From Lachnospiraceae bacterium (GTDB lineage: Bacteria; Bacillota; Clostridia; Lachnospirales; Lachnospiraceae), in assembly GCA_029063085.1 (NCBI GenBank), contig JAIDOW010000029.1, forward strand, positions 1-46,090: a stretch of 46,090 nucleotides of DNA, written 5' to 3'. Shown in pieces: positions 34,348 through 41,943 of this stretch. The position numbers were made by a program, and so were the translations under genes. Numbering within the stretch: position 1 is the stretch's first letter; every line of letters begins with the position of its first letter. The notes below the pieces were generated by a model. The model ran no database searches and had not been told where the DNA came from. It saw only the letters and a program-made list of their open reading frames with translations.

Positions 34348-35484
34348 TTACACCGATTCTCCCTGGGCAAATCCATCAAGACGCATCTTTTTATATTCCC
34401 GATACTGTCCTTCTTCTATCGCCTGACGTATCTCACTCATCATATTATTATAAAAATACAAATTATGCAAGACGCAAAGCCGCATTCCTAACATTTCTTT
34501 TGCTTTTAATAAATGTCTGATATATGCTCTGGAATAATTCCTGCATGCAGGACATCCGCATTCCTCAGAAATCGGACGGCTGTCCTTTTCATATTTTGCA
34601 TTAAATAAATTCAATTTCCCACGATTCGTATACACATGACCATGCCTTCCGTTTCGACTCGGATACACACAGTCAAAGAAATCAACTCCCCGGTCCACCG
34701 CCTCTAATATATTCGCAGGTGTTCCCACACCCATTAAATAAGTAGGTTTGCCTTCCGGCAGGAACGGTACTGTCTCCTCTATAATATGATACATTTCCTC
34801 ATGGGATTCTCCCACGGCAAGACCTCCAATTGCATAGCCATCCAATTCCATTGCCGATATCGCCTTCGCATGTTCTATGCGGATGTCCGCATGAATTCCT
34901 CCCTGATTAATCCCAAATAGCAACTGGTTTCTGTTAATAGTATCCTCTAGTGTATTCAGCCTGTTCATTTCCGCCTTACAGCGTCCCAGCCATCTGGTGG
35001 TACGCTCTACAGACGCTTTGACATAGCTCCTGTCAGCAAGACTCGGTACACATTCGTCAAACGCCATCGCAATCGTAGAAGCAAGGTTTGACTGAATCTG
35101 CATACTCTCTTCCGGTCCCATAAAAATCTTGCGACCATCTACATGTGAGTTAAAATATACACCCTCTTCTTTAATTTTCCTAAGACCTGCCAGGGAAAAC
35201 ACCTGAAAACCACCTGAATCGGTCAAAATCGGTTTGTCCCAGTTCATAAATTTGTGAAGACCTCCCAGCTCTTTTACAATCAGGTCTCCTGGTCTTACAT
35301 GCAGATGGTACGTATTAGAAAGCTCCACCTGCGTGCCAATTTCGCGCAAATCTGTTGTGGCAACCGCTCCTTTAATAGCCGCAGCCGTACCCACATTCAT
35401 AAACACCGGTGTCTGTATGGTACCATGCACAGTCTGCATAACGGCACGTTTTGCATTTCCGTCCTTTTTTATTATCTGATACAT
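34348..35484 (-). CDS. tgt: tRNA-guanine transglycosylase
   Basis: Tgt exchanges guanine 34 of certain tRNAs for the queuosine precursor. The 378-residue protein has the barrel signatures DSGGFQVFSL (substrate Asp), GINQGGIHADIR and DFFDCVYPSRNGRHGHVYTN, and the zinc site CGCPACRNYSRAYIRH with a later His. Length is normal. The promoter is visible at 35584-35612 and leaves a leader of about 95 nt in which CGCATTA and TAATGCG could pair. It is the first gene of the tgt-yajC transcript. Confidence 0.97.
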   Translation of the reverse strand: MYQIIKKDGNAKRAVMQTVHGTIQTPVFMNVGTAAAIKGAVATTDLREIGTQVELSNTYHLHVRPGDLIVKELGGLHKFMNWDKPILTDSGGFQVFSLAGLRKIKEEGVYFNSHVDGRKIFMGPEESMQIQSNLASTIAMAFDECVPSLADRSYVKASVERTTRWLGRCKAEMNRLNTLEDTINRNQLLFGINQGGIHADIRIEHAKAISAMELDGYAIGGLAVGESHEEMYHIIEETVPFLPEGKPTYLMGVGTPANILEAVDRGVDFFDCVYPSRNGRHGHVYTNRGKLNLFNAKYEKDSRPISEECGCPACRNYSRAYIRHLLKAKEMLGMRLCVLHNLYFYNNMMSEIRQAIEEGQYREYKKMRLDGFAQGESV

Positions 35485-35583
35485 TCTTTTTCCTGAGACT
35501 GCCGCATTAAGAAAAGTGTTCTCTTGTGCTATAAAGCGCTAATGCGAAAGCTCCCTTGTTCCTTTCTTTACACACTAACGAAT

Positions 35584-35612
35584 ATTATACTTTGCTTTGT
35601 TCAAAATGTAAA
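35584..35612 (-). promoter_or_regulatory. Promoter of tgt-yajC
   Basis: On the minus strand TTTACA (35607-35612), 17 nt, TATAAT (35584-35589). The stretch 35485-35861 contains this promoter, the upstream region of the EF-hand gene and no gene. Confidence 0.72.
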
Positions 35613-35771
35613 CCGGGACTTTTTCTTTTTTCTTCTCCACCATTTCGTTTGCTCTTTTACTCCCAATCCCGGACCGCCATGTTTATATAATTGTCTCTGA
35701 CTGCATAAAATGACTATGTATATAAAAAACAGACTCTATATCTTTTACCATTTTTATCCGAAATATATATT

Positions 35772-35848
35772 GGTTAGATTGGTATCTTGGAGCAAGCACG
35801 TTCTATCATTTTATACCCGATGACAATACAAAATGGTTAGACTGGAAT
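35772..35848 (+). repeat. Near-identical 14-bp repeats upstream of the calcium-binding protein gene
   Basis: GGTTAGATTGGTAT (35772-35785) and GGTTAGACTGGAAT (35835-35848) differ at two positions and lie 63 nt apart, the second ending 22 nt before the ATG. They could be regulator sites; chance is not excluded. Confidence 0.3.
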
Positions 35849-35870
35849 ACATTTTGAAAGGGTGAAGAAC

Positions 35871-36980
35871 ATGAAAATTGATTCAAGTGCAATCAGCATG
35901 AATTCTAAGAGGATTTATGCAAACAGTACAGAAACAAAACAATCAGTAGCAACGAAACAATCCGGCACAAGTTTTACAACGTATTCAGGTACATCATTTC
36001 TATTTTCCTACACAGAATACCGCGGTTTTGCCGGCAGCAGACAGTCAGGACAGTATGATGAATATTTAAGTAGTAATACCTCCCCTGACAATCAGGAGGC
36101 TCTTACATCCGATTTGTATACTAATCCATTCAATCGAAATGTAAGTCTCAAAGGTCCACTTTCCCCTATAGAAAAATTTCAAGAGGAACTTGTTGAACGT
36201 TTAGAACGGCTGATGGAGCGAATCAAGAATCAGTTACTGGGAATCACCAGTCGTCAATCCGGTTCCGTTCTGGACATCACAACACAAAACCAACCGGGAA
36301 CTCTTTGGACCAGACAGAATTACCAAAGCACCTCTGTAACAGAAATGGAGACAACAACCTTTAACAGCACCGGCTCTGTTATAACAGCAGACGGTCGTTC
36401 CATTCAATTTGACATCTCCATGGAAATGAGTCGTTCTTTTACAGAGACCGTGGAAAGCATCACCACGGACACACAATACGTTTTAACCGATCCGCTTGTT
36501 ATTCAGTTAGACAATGCACCGGAAACCATCAGCAGCCAGAAATGGTTCTTTGATATAGATGGCGACGGCAAAAAAGAAGAAATCTCCCAATTGGCAAAAG
36601 GCAACGCATTTCTCGCTCTGGACAAAAACGGAAACGGTAAAATCGATGACGGCAATGAACTGTTCGGAACAAAATCAGGTAACGGTTTTAAAGACCTTGC
36701 CGCATATGACGAAGACGGTAACGGATGGATTGATGAAAATGACGCCGTCTATTCCAAATTAAAGATATGGGTAAAAGATGCCTCCGGCAATGACAAACTT
36801 ATGGATTTGAAACAGGCAGATATCGGTGCCATTTATCTGGGTGCCGCAAATACCTCATTTACCCATAAAACCTTAGACAGCAATGAAACACAGGCAGTTG
36901 TGCGACAAACAGGGTTCTATCTTCATGAATCCAGTGGTGCTGCCGGAACTGTCCAGCAAATTGATTTTGCCAGCAGATAA
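35871..36980 (+). CDS. EF-hand-type calcium-binding protein
   Basis: The 369-residue product has no signal peptide and a Ser/Thr-rich N-terminal half. From about residue 220 it contains repeated EF-hand loops: DIDGDGKKEE, DKNGNGKIDDGNE and DEDGNGWIDENDA, each with acidic residues at the metal positions, ending YSKLKIWVKDASG. This segment is like the calcium-binding module near the end of many large secreted or flagellum-linked proteins. The ATG at 35871 has AAAGGGTG 6 nt before it; a GTG at 35862 would overlap that site. Localisation is unclear. It ends at a shared terminator. Confidence 0.8.
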   Translation: MKIDSSAISMNSKRIYANSTETKQSVATKQSGTSFTTYSGTSFLFSYTEYRGFAGSRQSGQYDEYLSSNTSPDNQEALTSDLYTNPFNRNVSLKGPLSPIEKFQEELVERLERLMERIKNQLLGITSRQSGSVLDITTQNQPGTLWTRQNYQSTSVTEMETTTFNSTGSVITADGRSIQFDISMEMSRSFTETVESITTDTQYVLTDPLVIQLDNAPETISSQKWFFDIDGDGKKEEISQLAKGNAFLALDKNGNGKIDDGNELFGTKSGNGFKDLAAYDEDGNGWIDENDAVYSKLKIWVKDASGNDKLMDLKQADIGAIYLGAANTSFTHKTLDSNETQAVVRQTGFYLHESSGAAGTVQQIDFASR

Positions 36981-37012
36981 GAACTTCACTTCATAATTAA
37001 AATCAAATGTAA

Positions 37013-37063
37013 AAAACGCAGATGAATGTTATGCCCGCTAATGCATACCCTCATCTGCGTTTT
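37013..37063. terminator. Bidirectional terminator between the EF-hand gene and the FtsX-type permease gene
   Basis: A 13-bp stem (AAAACGCAGATGA / TCATCTGCGTTTT) with a 25-nt loop, followed by T-rich sequence rightward and an A-rich left flank that reads TTT on the minus strand. Confidence 0.8.
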
Positions 37064-37079
37064 GTTTATATACCTAAAA

Positions 37080-38618
37080 CTATTCATTCCTGATTGCCGC
37101 TAACGGACTCAGCCTTGTTGCCCTCTGTGCAGGGAAAAATCCTGCAACCATTCCGATAAAAGTAGAAAATACAATCGCTGCAAGTACCAGCCATAAAGGA
37201 ATCACTGATATTTTCGTACCGCTGCCATAATCACTCATCACCATAGGCGCCACCAGCTTATTTACCGCAACAGACAAAATATAGCTTAGCATGATTCCGG
37301 TAATCCCTCCCAAAAGCCCGATAAAAGCTGCTTCCGAAAGGAACATGGAGCGGATATTACCAAGACTGCATCCAAGTACCTTCATAATACCGATTTCCTT
37401 GGTTCTTTCATAGGTAGACATGGTCATAGTATTGGCAATTCCAATCGCTGCTACCAATAAAGAAATAGCTCCGATTCCACCTAAAACCGCTTCGATTATC
37501 ATAAATTCCTTCTCAATCTCTTCCAGCCATTCCTTATTCGCTTCTCCACGGTATCCCATATCCTGAATGGTCTGCAAAACATCTTCTACATAGGATGATT
37601 CATCTACATTTACGATAAGCTGGGTATATTTTAAATCGCGGTAAGGTTTACCCTTTCTATCTGTCGGCTGTCCGGGAATTATATCATTAGCGGAATAATT
37701 TTTCTTTAAAAAAGACTTCAGACTATCTAAATCCGCATAACAATTGTAAGAATATTCCGAATAATCTTCCTGGGCTCCCGCAGTAATACCTGCCGCTTTT
37801 AACTGCACCCGCTTTGTACTGGAGGTAAAAGAACTCATATCAGCTACATCATTTTCAAAATCATCTTCAAATTCATCCAGCGGAAGATCATCCTCTGTTG
37901 ATTCACTGGATTCGTCATCAGATTCATCACCAAAATCGTCGTTCTCGTCTGTAAATTCATCTGTATCATCAGAAAATTCATCATTGCTTTCACTAAAAGA
38001 AGAATCCTTACTATCTATAGAAGAATCCCCCATATCACTTTCGGAATCCTCATAGCTTTCTTCTTTTTCAATACCGCCAATCAGTGGTACCGTCATCAGA
38101 TTTACATTTGGAAATTCATCATTTTCCCAATAGGGATAGACACCGGTGGTTATATCAAAAAATTCACCTAATACCTGATTACCAAAAATCAATTCCAAGG
38201 TTTCGCTGTTGGCATCCGGCAAAGAACCTTCTTCTAACTCCATCTCCGCCAACCGCTCCTGAGTAACACCTACTATCGTAATGTTCCCTTCATACTTGCC
38301 TGCCTGAATCGGCATATTATAATCAATCTGCGGCTCTACCTTATCGACATGCTCTATCTCCATAAAAGATTCAATCGTCTTATCGCTTAGCAGCCGTTCA
38401 TCCATACCCATATCACTATCAGAATATACCAATATCTCCGTCAGCCCGCCTGCTGTACTCACCTGATCCATCATCGCCTGTTTTAATCCAAGACCAAGAG
38501 ACAGCATAACAACAATAGACGCCGTTCCGATAATAACACCCAAAATAGTCAATATGGTCCGCATTTTCCGTCGCCACAGATTTGTCAGACTCATTCCAAG
38601 GATATCAGAAATCTTCAT
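37080..38618 (-). CDS. MacB/FtsX-type ABC transporter permease with an acidic insert
   Basis: The 512-residue membrane protein has the MacB layout: one N-terminal helix (TILTILGVIIGTASIVVMLSL), a large outside domain, then three C-terminal helices (from IEAVLGGIGAISLLVAAIG). MKVLGC-type and SLSPLAAIRNE-type phrases are standard. A roughly 70-residue Asp/Glu/Ser insert (DNA 37861-38060) lies in the outside domain and is unusual. It overlaps the Ig-rich protein gene by 14 nt and forms an operon with it and the ATPase. In Firmicutes such systems often handle peptides or envelope stress; the role here is unknown. Confidence 0.9.
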   Translation of the reverse strand: MKISDILGMSLTNLWRRKMRTILTILGVIIGTASIVVMLSLGLGLKQAMMDQVSTAGGLTEILVYSDSDMGMDERLLSDKTIESFMEIEHVDKVEPQIDYNMPIQAGKYEGNITIVGVTQERLAEMELEEGSLPDANSETLELIFGNQVLGEFFDITTGVYPYWENDEFPNVNLMTVPLIGGIEKEESYEDSESDMGDSSIDSKDSSFSESNDEFSDDTDEFTDENDDFGDESDDESSESTEDDLPLDEFEDDFENDVADMSSFTSSTKRVQLKAAGITAGAQEDYSEYSYNCYADLDSLKSFLKKNYSANDIIPGQPTDRKGKPYRDLKYTQLIVNVDESSYVEDVLQTIQDMGYRGEANKEWLEEIEKEFMIIEAVLGGIGAISLLVAAIGIANTMTMSTYERTKEIGIMKVLGCSLGNIRSMFLSEAAFIGLLGGITGIMLSYILSVAVNKLVAPMVMSDYGSGTKISVIPLWLVLAAIVFSTFIGMVAGFFPAQRATRLSPLAAIRNE

Positions 38619-40215
38619 TCTCTAAATCATCCTCTCCCAATTCATCATCATTCAACAATGCTTCCATACGCTTTTTCCTACGTTTCAATACAAAGACAAT
38701 AATACCTGCAATTACCGCAATTGCTACAACCGCAATAATCACATATACCCACCATGGGATGCCTTCCGACTCCTCTTCAAATTCTTCTTCAAGACCTTCA
38801 AATTCATCCATGATAGCATCCTCACCTACCATACATGCTACATCCTGTTCCATTTCACCGACATTTCCTTCAGAATCTTCATAAGAAATATGCACTTTTA
38901 TAGTTCCCTTTTCTGAATTCTCTTTTGCTCCCACAACATTCAGCGTTGCATAAGCAGAAGAATTAGGTGCTATATTCCCTACATAGTTTTCTTCTCCAGT
39001 TACCGCATCATCCTGAGCTGATACTTTTACATTATAAACTCCGGCACTCCCCTGATTATTTATAGTAAACATCAGGCTGCCCTCAGAACCAATACCAATG
39101 GATTCCGGTGTCATGGAAACATCCGTAATGCCTAATTTTACTTCCTGATATACTGGAAGATATAAGTTTTCACTGGTGGAAAAGGTATTGCCTTTACCGT
39201 CATCAAAATCACCTTTTACAATTAATTTATAATTTTTCTGTGCCAAATCCGTAGAAGTTTTTAATTCAATCTCAACGTCTCCTGTTTTCCCCGCTTCAAT
39301 GCTCTCTACAAACACAGCATTAGAGCCTGATGTCGGAAGGAAATTTCCAGCCTCATTCCCAATTAAAAATTTACCGTTACGAACCGGTGTTGACTTGGAA
39401 GCATTCTGAATATGGATGGTAATCTTAAAAGTCTCACCCGCCATAACCTTTTCTGGTTTTGTCTCATACCCTGTAATAATCAATTTAGGAGCTGTTGCTT
39501 CGCTATCCGAACCTCCTCCTCCACTAGGAGTATAATCATTTCCATCGTCATCATCATCCGAAGGATCGTCATCCGGTTCAGTAGAACCACCTCCTGGAGA
39601 ATTATTTCCTCCCTGGATCGTCGAATTGCCACCTGATGCCGTTCCCGAAAAATATATGTTAATCGTCTTTATAACATAATAATCTGCCACGGTTCCGTCA
39701 CTGGCAGTTTTTGTATATTCTCCAATAAACTTTACACTGTGATATCCTGTTTCCAAATCAGAACGTGCAGTCATAGAATATGATGCTTCTAATTCTGCCT
39801 GCTTTGCAGCCTCTGTACCGGCTGACACAACCTTATATGCATCTCCACTCGTTTCAAACGGAAAAGCAGTATCAATAACCGGGTATACACTCTTTAATTT
39901 AATCGCCGCCACATCATTTGACTTTAGCTTAAATTCTATCTTAAGCTTTTTGCCAGCTGTTCCTGTAATGGATTTGGTAACTTCGACTCCGATATCTGAG
40001 TTCTTTCCCAATACTCCATTCGCATCCACATTAACAGAATCCGAAGAAGTCGCGGTAGTAGTATCCTTATATTGGGTAACTTCACTGTTTTCCGGCATCT
40101 GCACCGCACTAACCGACTGTAATTCTCCCGGCATAAGAGTAATCATTAATGCACATATCATAAGAACCGCCAACTTCTGAAAATATCCGGTTTTTTTATA
40201 GCTTAATCGTTTCAT
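38605..40215 (-). CDS. Exported membrane-anchored protein with Ig-like (CARDB-type) repeats
   Basis: The 536-residue product has a signal sequence, a Gly/Pro/Asp-rich linker (about 200-235), beta-rich Ig-like repeats of the CARDB kind (LIITGYETKPEKVMAGETFK and GITDVSMTPESIGIGSEG are typical openings), then one C-terminal membrane helix (WWVYVIIAVVAIAVIAGIIV) and a short acidic tail inside. Its position between the ATPase and permease suggests it is the adaptor-like third part of the transporter, comparable in place to MacA but not in fold. I prefer the ATG at 40215 (GGAGG 9 nt before) to the ATG at 40221. It overlaps both neighbours. Confidence 0.85.
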   Translation of the reverse strand: MKRLSYKKTGYFQKLAVLMICALMITLMPGELQSVSAVQMPENSEVTQYKDTTTATSSDSVNVDANGVLGKNSDIGVEVTKSITGTAGKKLKIEFKLKSNDVAAIKLKSVYPVIDTAFPFETSGDAYKVVSAGTEAAKQAELEASYSMTARSDLETGYHSVKFIGEYTKTASDGTVADYYVIKTINIYFSGTASGGNSTIQGGNNSPGGGSTEPDDDPSDDDDDGNDYTPSGGGGSDSEATAPKLIITGYETKPEKVMAGETFKITIHIQNASKSTPVRNGKFLIGNEAGNFLPTSGSNAVFVESIEAGKTGDVEIELKTSTDLAQKNYKLIVKGDFDDGKGNTFSTSENLYLPVYQEVKLGITDVSMTPESIGIGSEGSLMFTINNQGSAGVYNVKVSAQDDAVTGEENYVGNIAPNSSAYATLNVVGAKENSEKGTIKVHISYEDSEGNVGEMEQDVACMVGEDAIMDEFEGLEEEFEEESEGIPWWVYVIIAVVAIAVIAGIIVFVLKRRKKRMEALLNDDELGEDDLENEDF

Positions 40216-41149
40216 GTTCATTATCCTCCATTACTTTCGTACTTCTATCCTCTATTTTAACTATTTTGCCATCAACAATTCGAATTACTTTATCAGCAAT
40301 TGCTGCCAGACTATCATCATGGGTAACCATTACCAATGTTTTTTTCTGTTCATTTACCACTTTTCGCATCAGATCCATCATTTCTTTCGAAGTTCTAGAA
40401 TCCAGATTACCGGTAGGCTCATCCGCAAACATAATCTTGGGATTTACTACCAATGCCCTTGCCATACCAACACGCTGCTGCTGTCCTCCCGACATCTGAT
40501 TAGGTTTATGGAATGCATGTTCCTTAAGCCCCACCAGCCTTAACATCTTCATTGCCTTTTTCAATCTTAAATCTTTTGGCATTCCCCTAAAAGACAGGGG
40601 CAATGCAACATTTTCCATTGCATTCATTGTTCCAATCAGGTTAAAGGACTGAAAAATAAATCCAACATTTTTACGTCGGAACCGTACCAGCTTATTCTCG
40701 TTCATTTTCTCGATATGGTGTCCTGCAATCACAATCTCACCCTTCGTCGGTTTTTCCAGACCCGCCAGCATATTAAGCAATGTGGATTTACCTGAACCCG
40801 AAGTACCTACGATTGCACAAAACTCGCCTTCATATACTTTAAAATCCACACCGTTTAACGCCCGTACTTTTGAGGTGCCTACTTTGTATATCTTATATAA
40901 ATCTTTCACCTCGATTACAACCCTGCGGCTATCCGCCTCTTCCTTGGTATAATCATCACTGTGTTTCTTTCCATCATCAGCCTGTTCTTCCCCGGCAAAT
41001 TCCAAAGGGGCATCTTCCTCTAAAATATCCTGTAGAACATCCGTCAGATTAGATGCAGAATCTTCTAGCTTATCTTCATTCTTTTCTCTATTCTGACCAC
41101 CAGAAAGTGTCTCTTCTAACCGGTCATTCGCTACGTCTGTAAACTTCAA
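40196..41149 (-). CDS. MacB/LolD-type ABC transporter ATPase with N-terminal acidic extension
   Basis: The 317-residue ATPase has Walker A GTSGSGKST, the signature MSGGQQQRVGMARAL and Walker B FADEPTGNLD, as in LolD/MacB ATPases. An extension of about 75 residues (rich in Glu/Asp, for example EEDAPLEFAGEEQADDGK) precedes the domain, an uncommon addition. The start is TTG at 41149 with GGAGG 7 nt upstream. An extended -10 (TGATATAAT) at 41174-41182 gives a short leader. It is the first gene of the three-gene operon; its end overlaps the next gene by 20 nt. Confidence 0.93.
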   Translation of the reverse strand: MKFTDVANDRLEETLSGGQNREKNEDKLEDSASNLTDVLQDILEEDAPLEFAGEEQADDGKKHSDDYTKEEADSRRVVIEVKDLYKIYKVGTSKVRALNGVDFKVYEGEFCAIVGTSGSGKSTLLNMLAGLEKPTKGEIVIAGHHIEKMNENKLVRFRRKNVGFIFQSFNLIGTMNAMENVALPLSFRGMPKDLRLKKAMKMLRLVGLKEHAFHKPNQMSGGQQQRVGMARALVVNPKIMFADEPTGNLDSRTSKEMMDLMRKVVNEQKKTLVMVTHDDSLAAIADKVIRIVDGKIVKIEDRSTKVMEDNEHETIKL

Positions 41150-41173
41150 TGCTCTACCTCCTAATCTTAAGTG

Positions 41174-41182
41174 ATTATATCA
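41174..41182 (-). promoter_or_regulatory. Extended -10 promoter of the MacB-type operon
   Basis: On the minus strand TGATATAAT forms a TGn-TATAAT box; the -35 (CTTTTC at 17 nt) is poor. It lies 67 nt from the end of palindromic element A. Confidence 0.55.
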
Positions 41183-41248
41183 TATTTTATAATAAAGAAA
41201 AGTTTTTTTAATATTATTCACAAATTTTTAATAAAGTTAATATATGGT

Positions 41249-41516
41249 AAATTCTTGTTTATCTTAAGAGGGACCCTTCCATACGGTGATGATGGCGGAC
41301 GCAGAAAAAGGGGGGCTTATGGTTTCCACGAGAGACACACTTGCGTTCTAACTTCAACGTAGCGGTACATAAGAGGCTATCCTGCAAGCAGGCTACCCTC
41401 TAAGTACCGACGTTTTCAGACGGGTCTCTCTTAGGATAACCATAAGCCCCCCTTTTCCTACTGTGTACCGATACCGTCGTATGGAAGCTGTTTCTTGATA
41501 CAATATACAAGAATTT
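41249..41516. repeat. Palindromic element A (about 268 bp) with 10-bp terminal inverted repeats
   Basis: The ends are AAATTCTTGT (41249-41258) and its complement ACAAGAATTT (41507-41516). Inside, successive arms pair: CTTCCATACG (41276-41285) with 41478-41487; a perfect 19-bp arm (41306-41324 with 41438-41456); GAGAGAC with GTCTCTC; then the apical core CGTAGCGGTACATAAG (41358-41373) with CTAAGTACCGACG (41400-41412) around CCTGC/GCAGG. The whole folds into one long hairpin. No coding frame is credible. It is a MITE-like or structured-RNA element; which one is open. Confidence 0.75.
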
Positions 41517-41668
41517 CTGCCCTGCGGGCGGCACGGCCGGTACTATTGTGACCAGTTAGTTATTGGACTTTAAAATATTATTTATTACCATCTGGTAAGA
41601 AAAGCAATATTTGATAAGAGACTACCTTCGGCCCAGAACAAATATCCCCTGCCCCACCGGAGGCGTAT
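41517..41668. other. GC-rich non-coding spacer between elements A and B
   Basis: About 150 bp with GC-rich blocks at both ends (CCTGCGGGCGGCACGGCCGG near 41522, and CCCCTGCCCCACCGGAGGCG near 41647) around an AT-rich middle. Short hairpins are possible (ACCATCTGGT). No gene or known motif is recognised. Confidence 0.4.
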
Positions 41669-41943
41669 AAATTCTTGTCTTGATTCTACCAGAAAACAGC
41701 TTTCAACATGAGCTTTTGAAAAGTCTAAGCTGTGGGGATATCATAGGATTCTAAGTGTAGGACTGTCTCATCCGTCGGTACTTAGCTGTCAGTCTGCATA
41801 AAATGCAGGCTGATGGCTTATGTACCGCTACGCATGCGACGGAGCGCGAGCGGGGACGGAACGTGAATCCTGTGATATCTCCACAGCGACCCCCACCACC
41901 CCCTCATGTTGAAAGCGTCCTCTAGTACGATAAACAAGAATTT
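41669..41943. repeat. Palindromic element B (275 bp), reverse orientation relative to A and C
   Basis: The ends are AAATTCTTGT (41669-41678) and ACAAGAATTT (41934-41943). Pairing arms are GCTTTCAACATGAG (41699-41712) with 41903-41916; a 22-nt arm (41730-41751) with 41865-41886; and the apical core, here on the minus strand, at 41773-41785 and 41817-41832. It is nearly identical to element C, while it shares only the ends and the core with A. Its right end runs into nadE and supplies the last codons of that gene. Confidence 0.8.

Noticed and set aside
41171-41362. Plus-strand frame of 63 codons within element A
   Set aside because: It lies in a palindrome, has no Shine-Dalgarno and would be read only from the opposite side of the MacB operon promoter.
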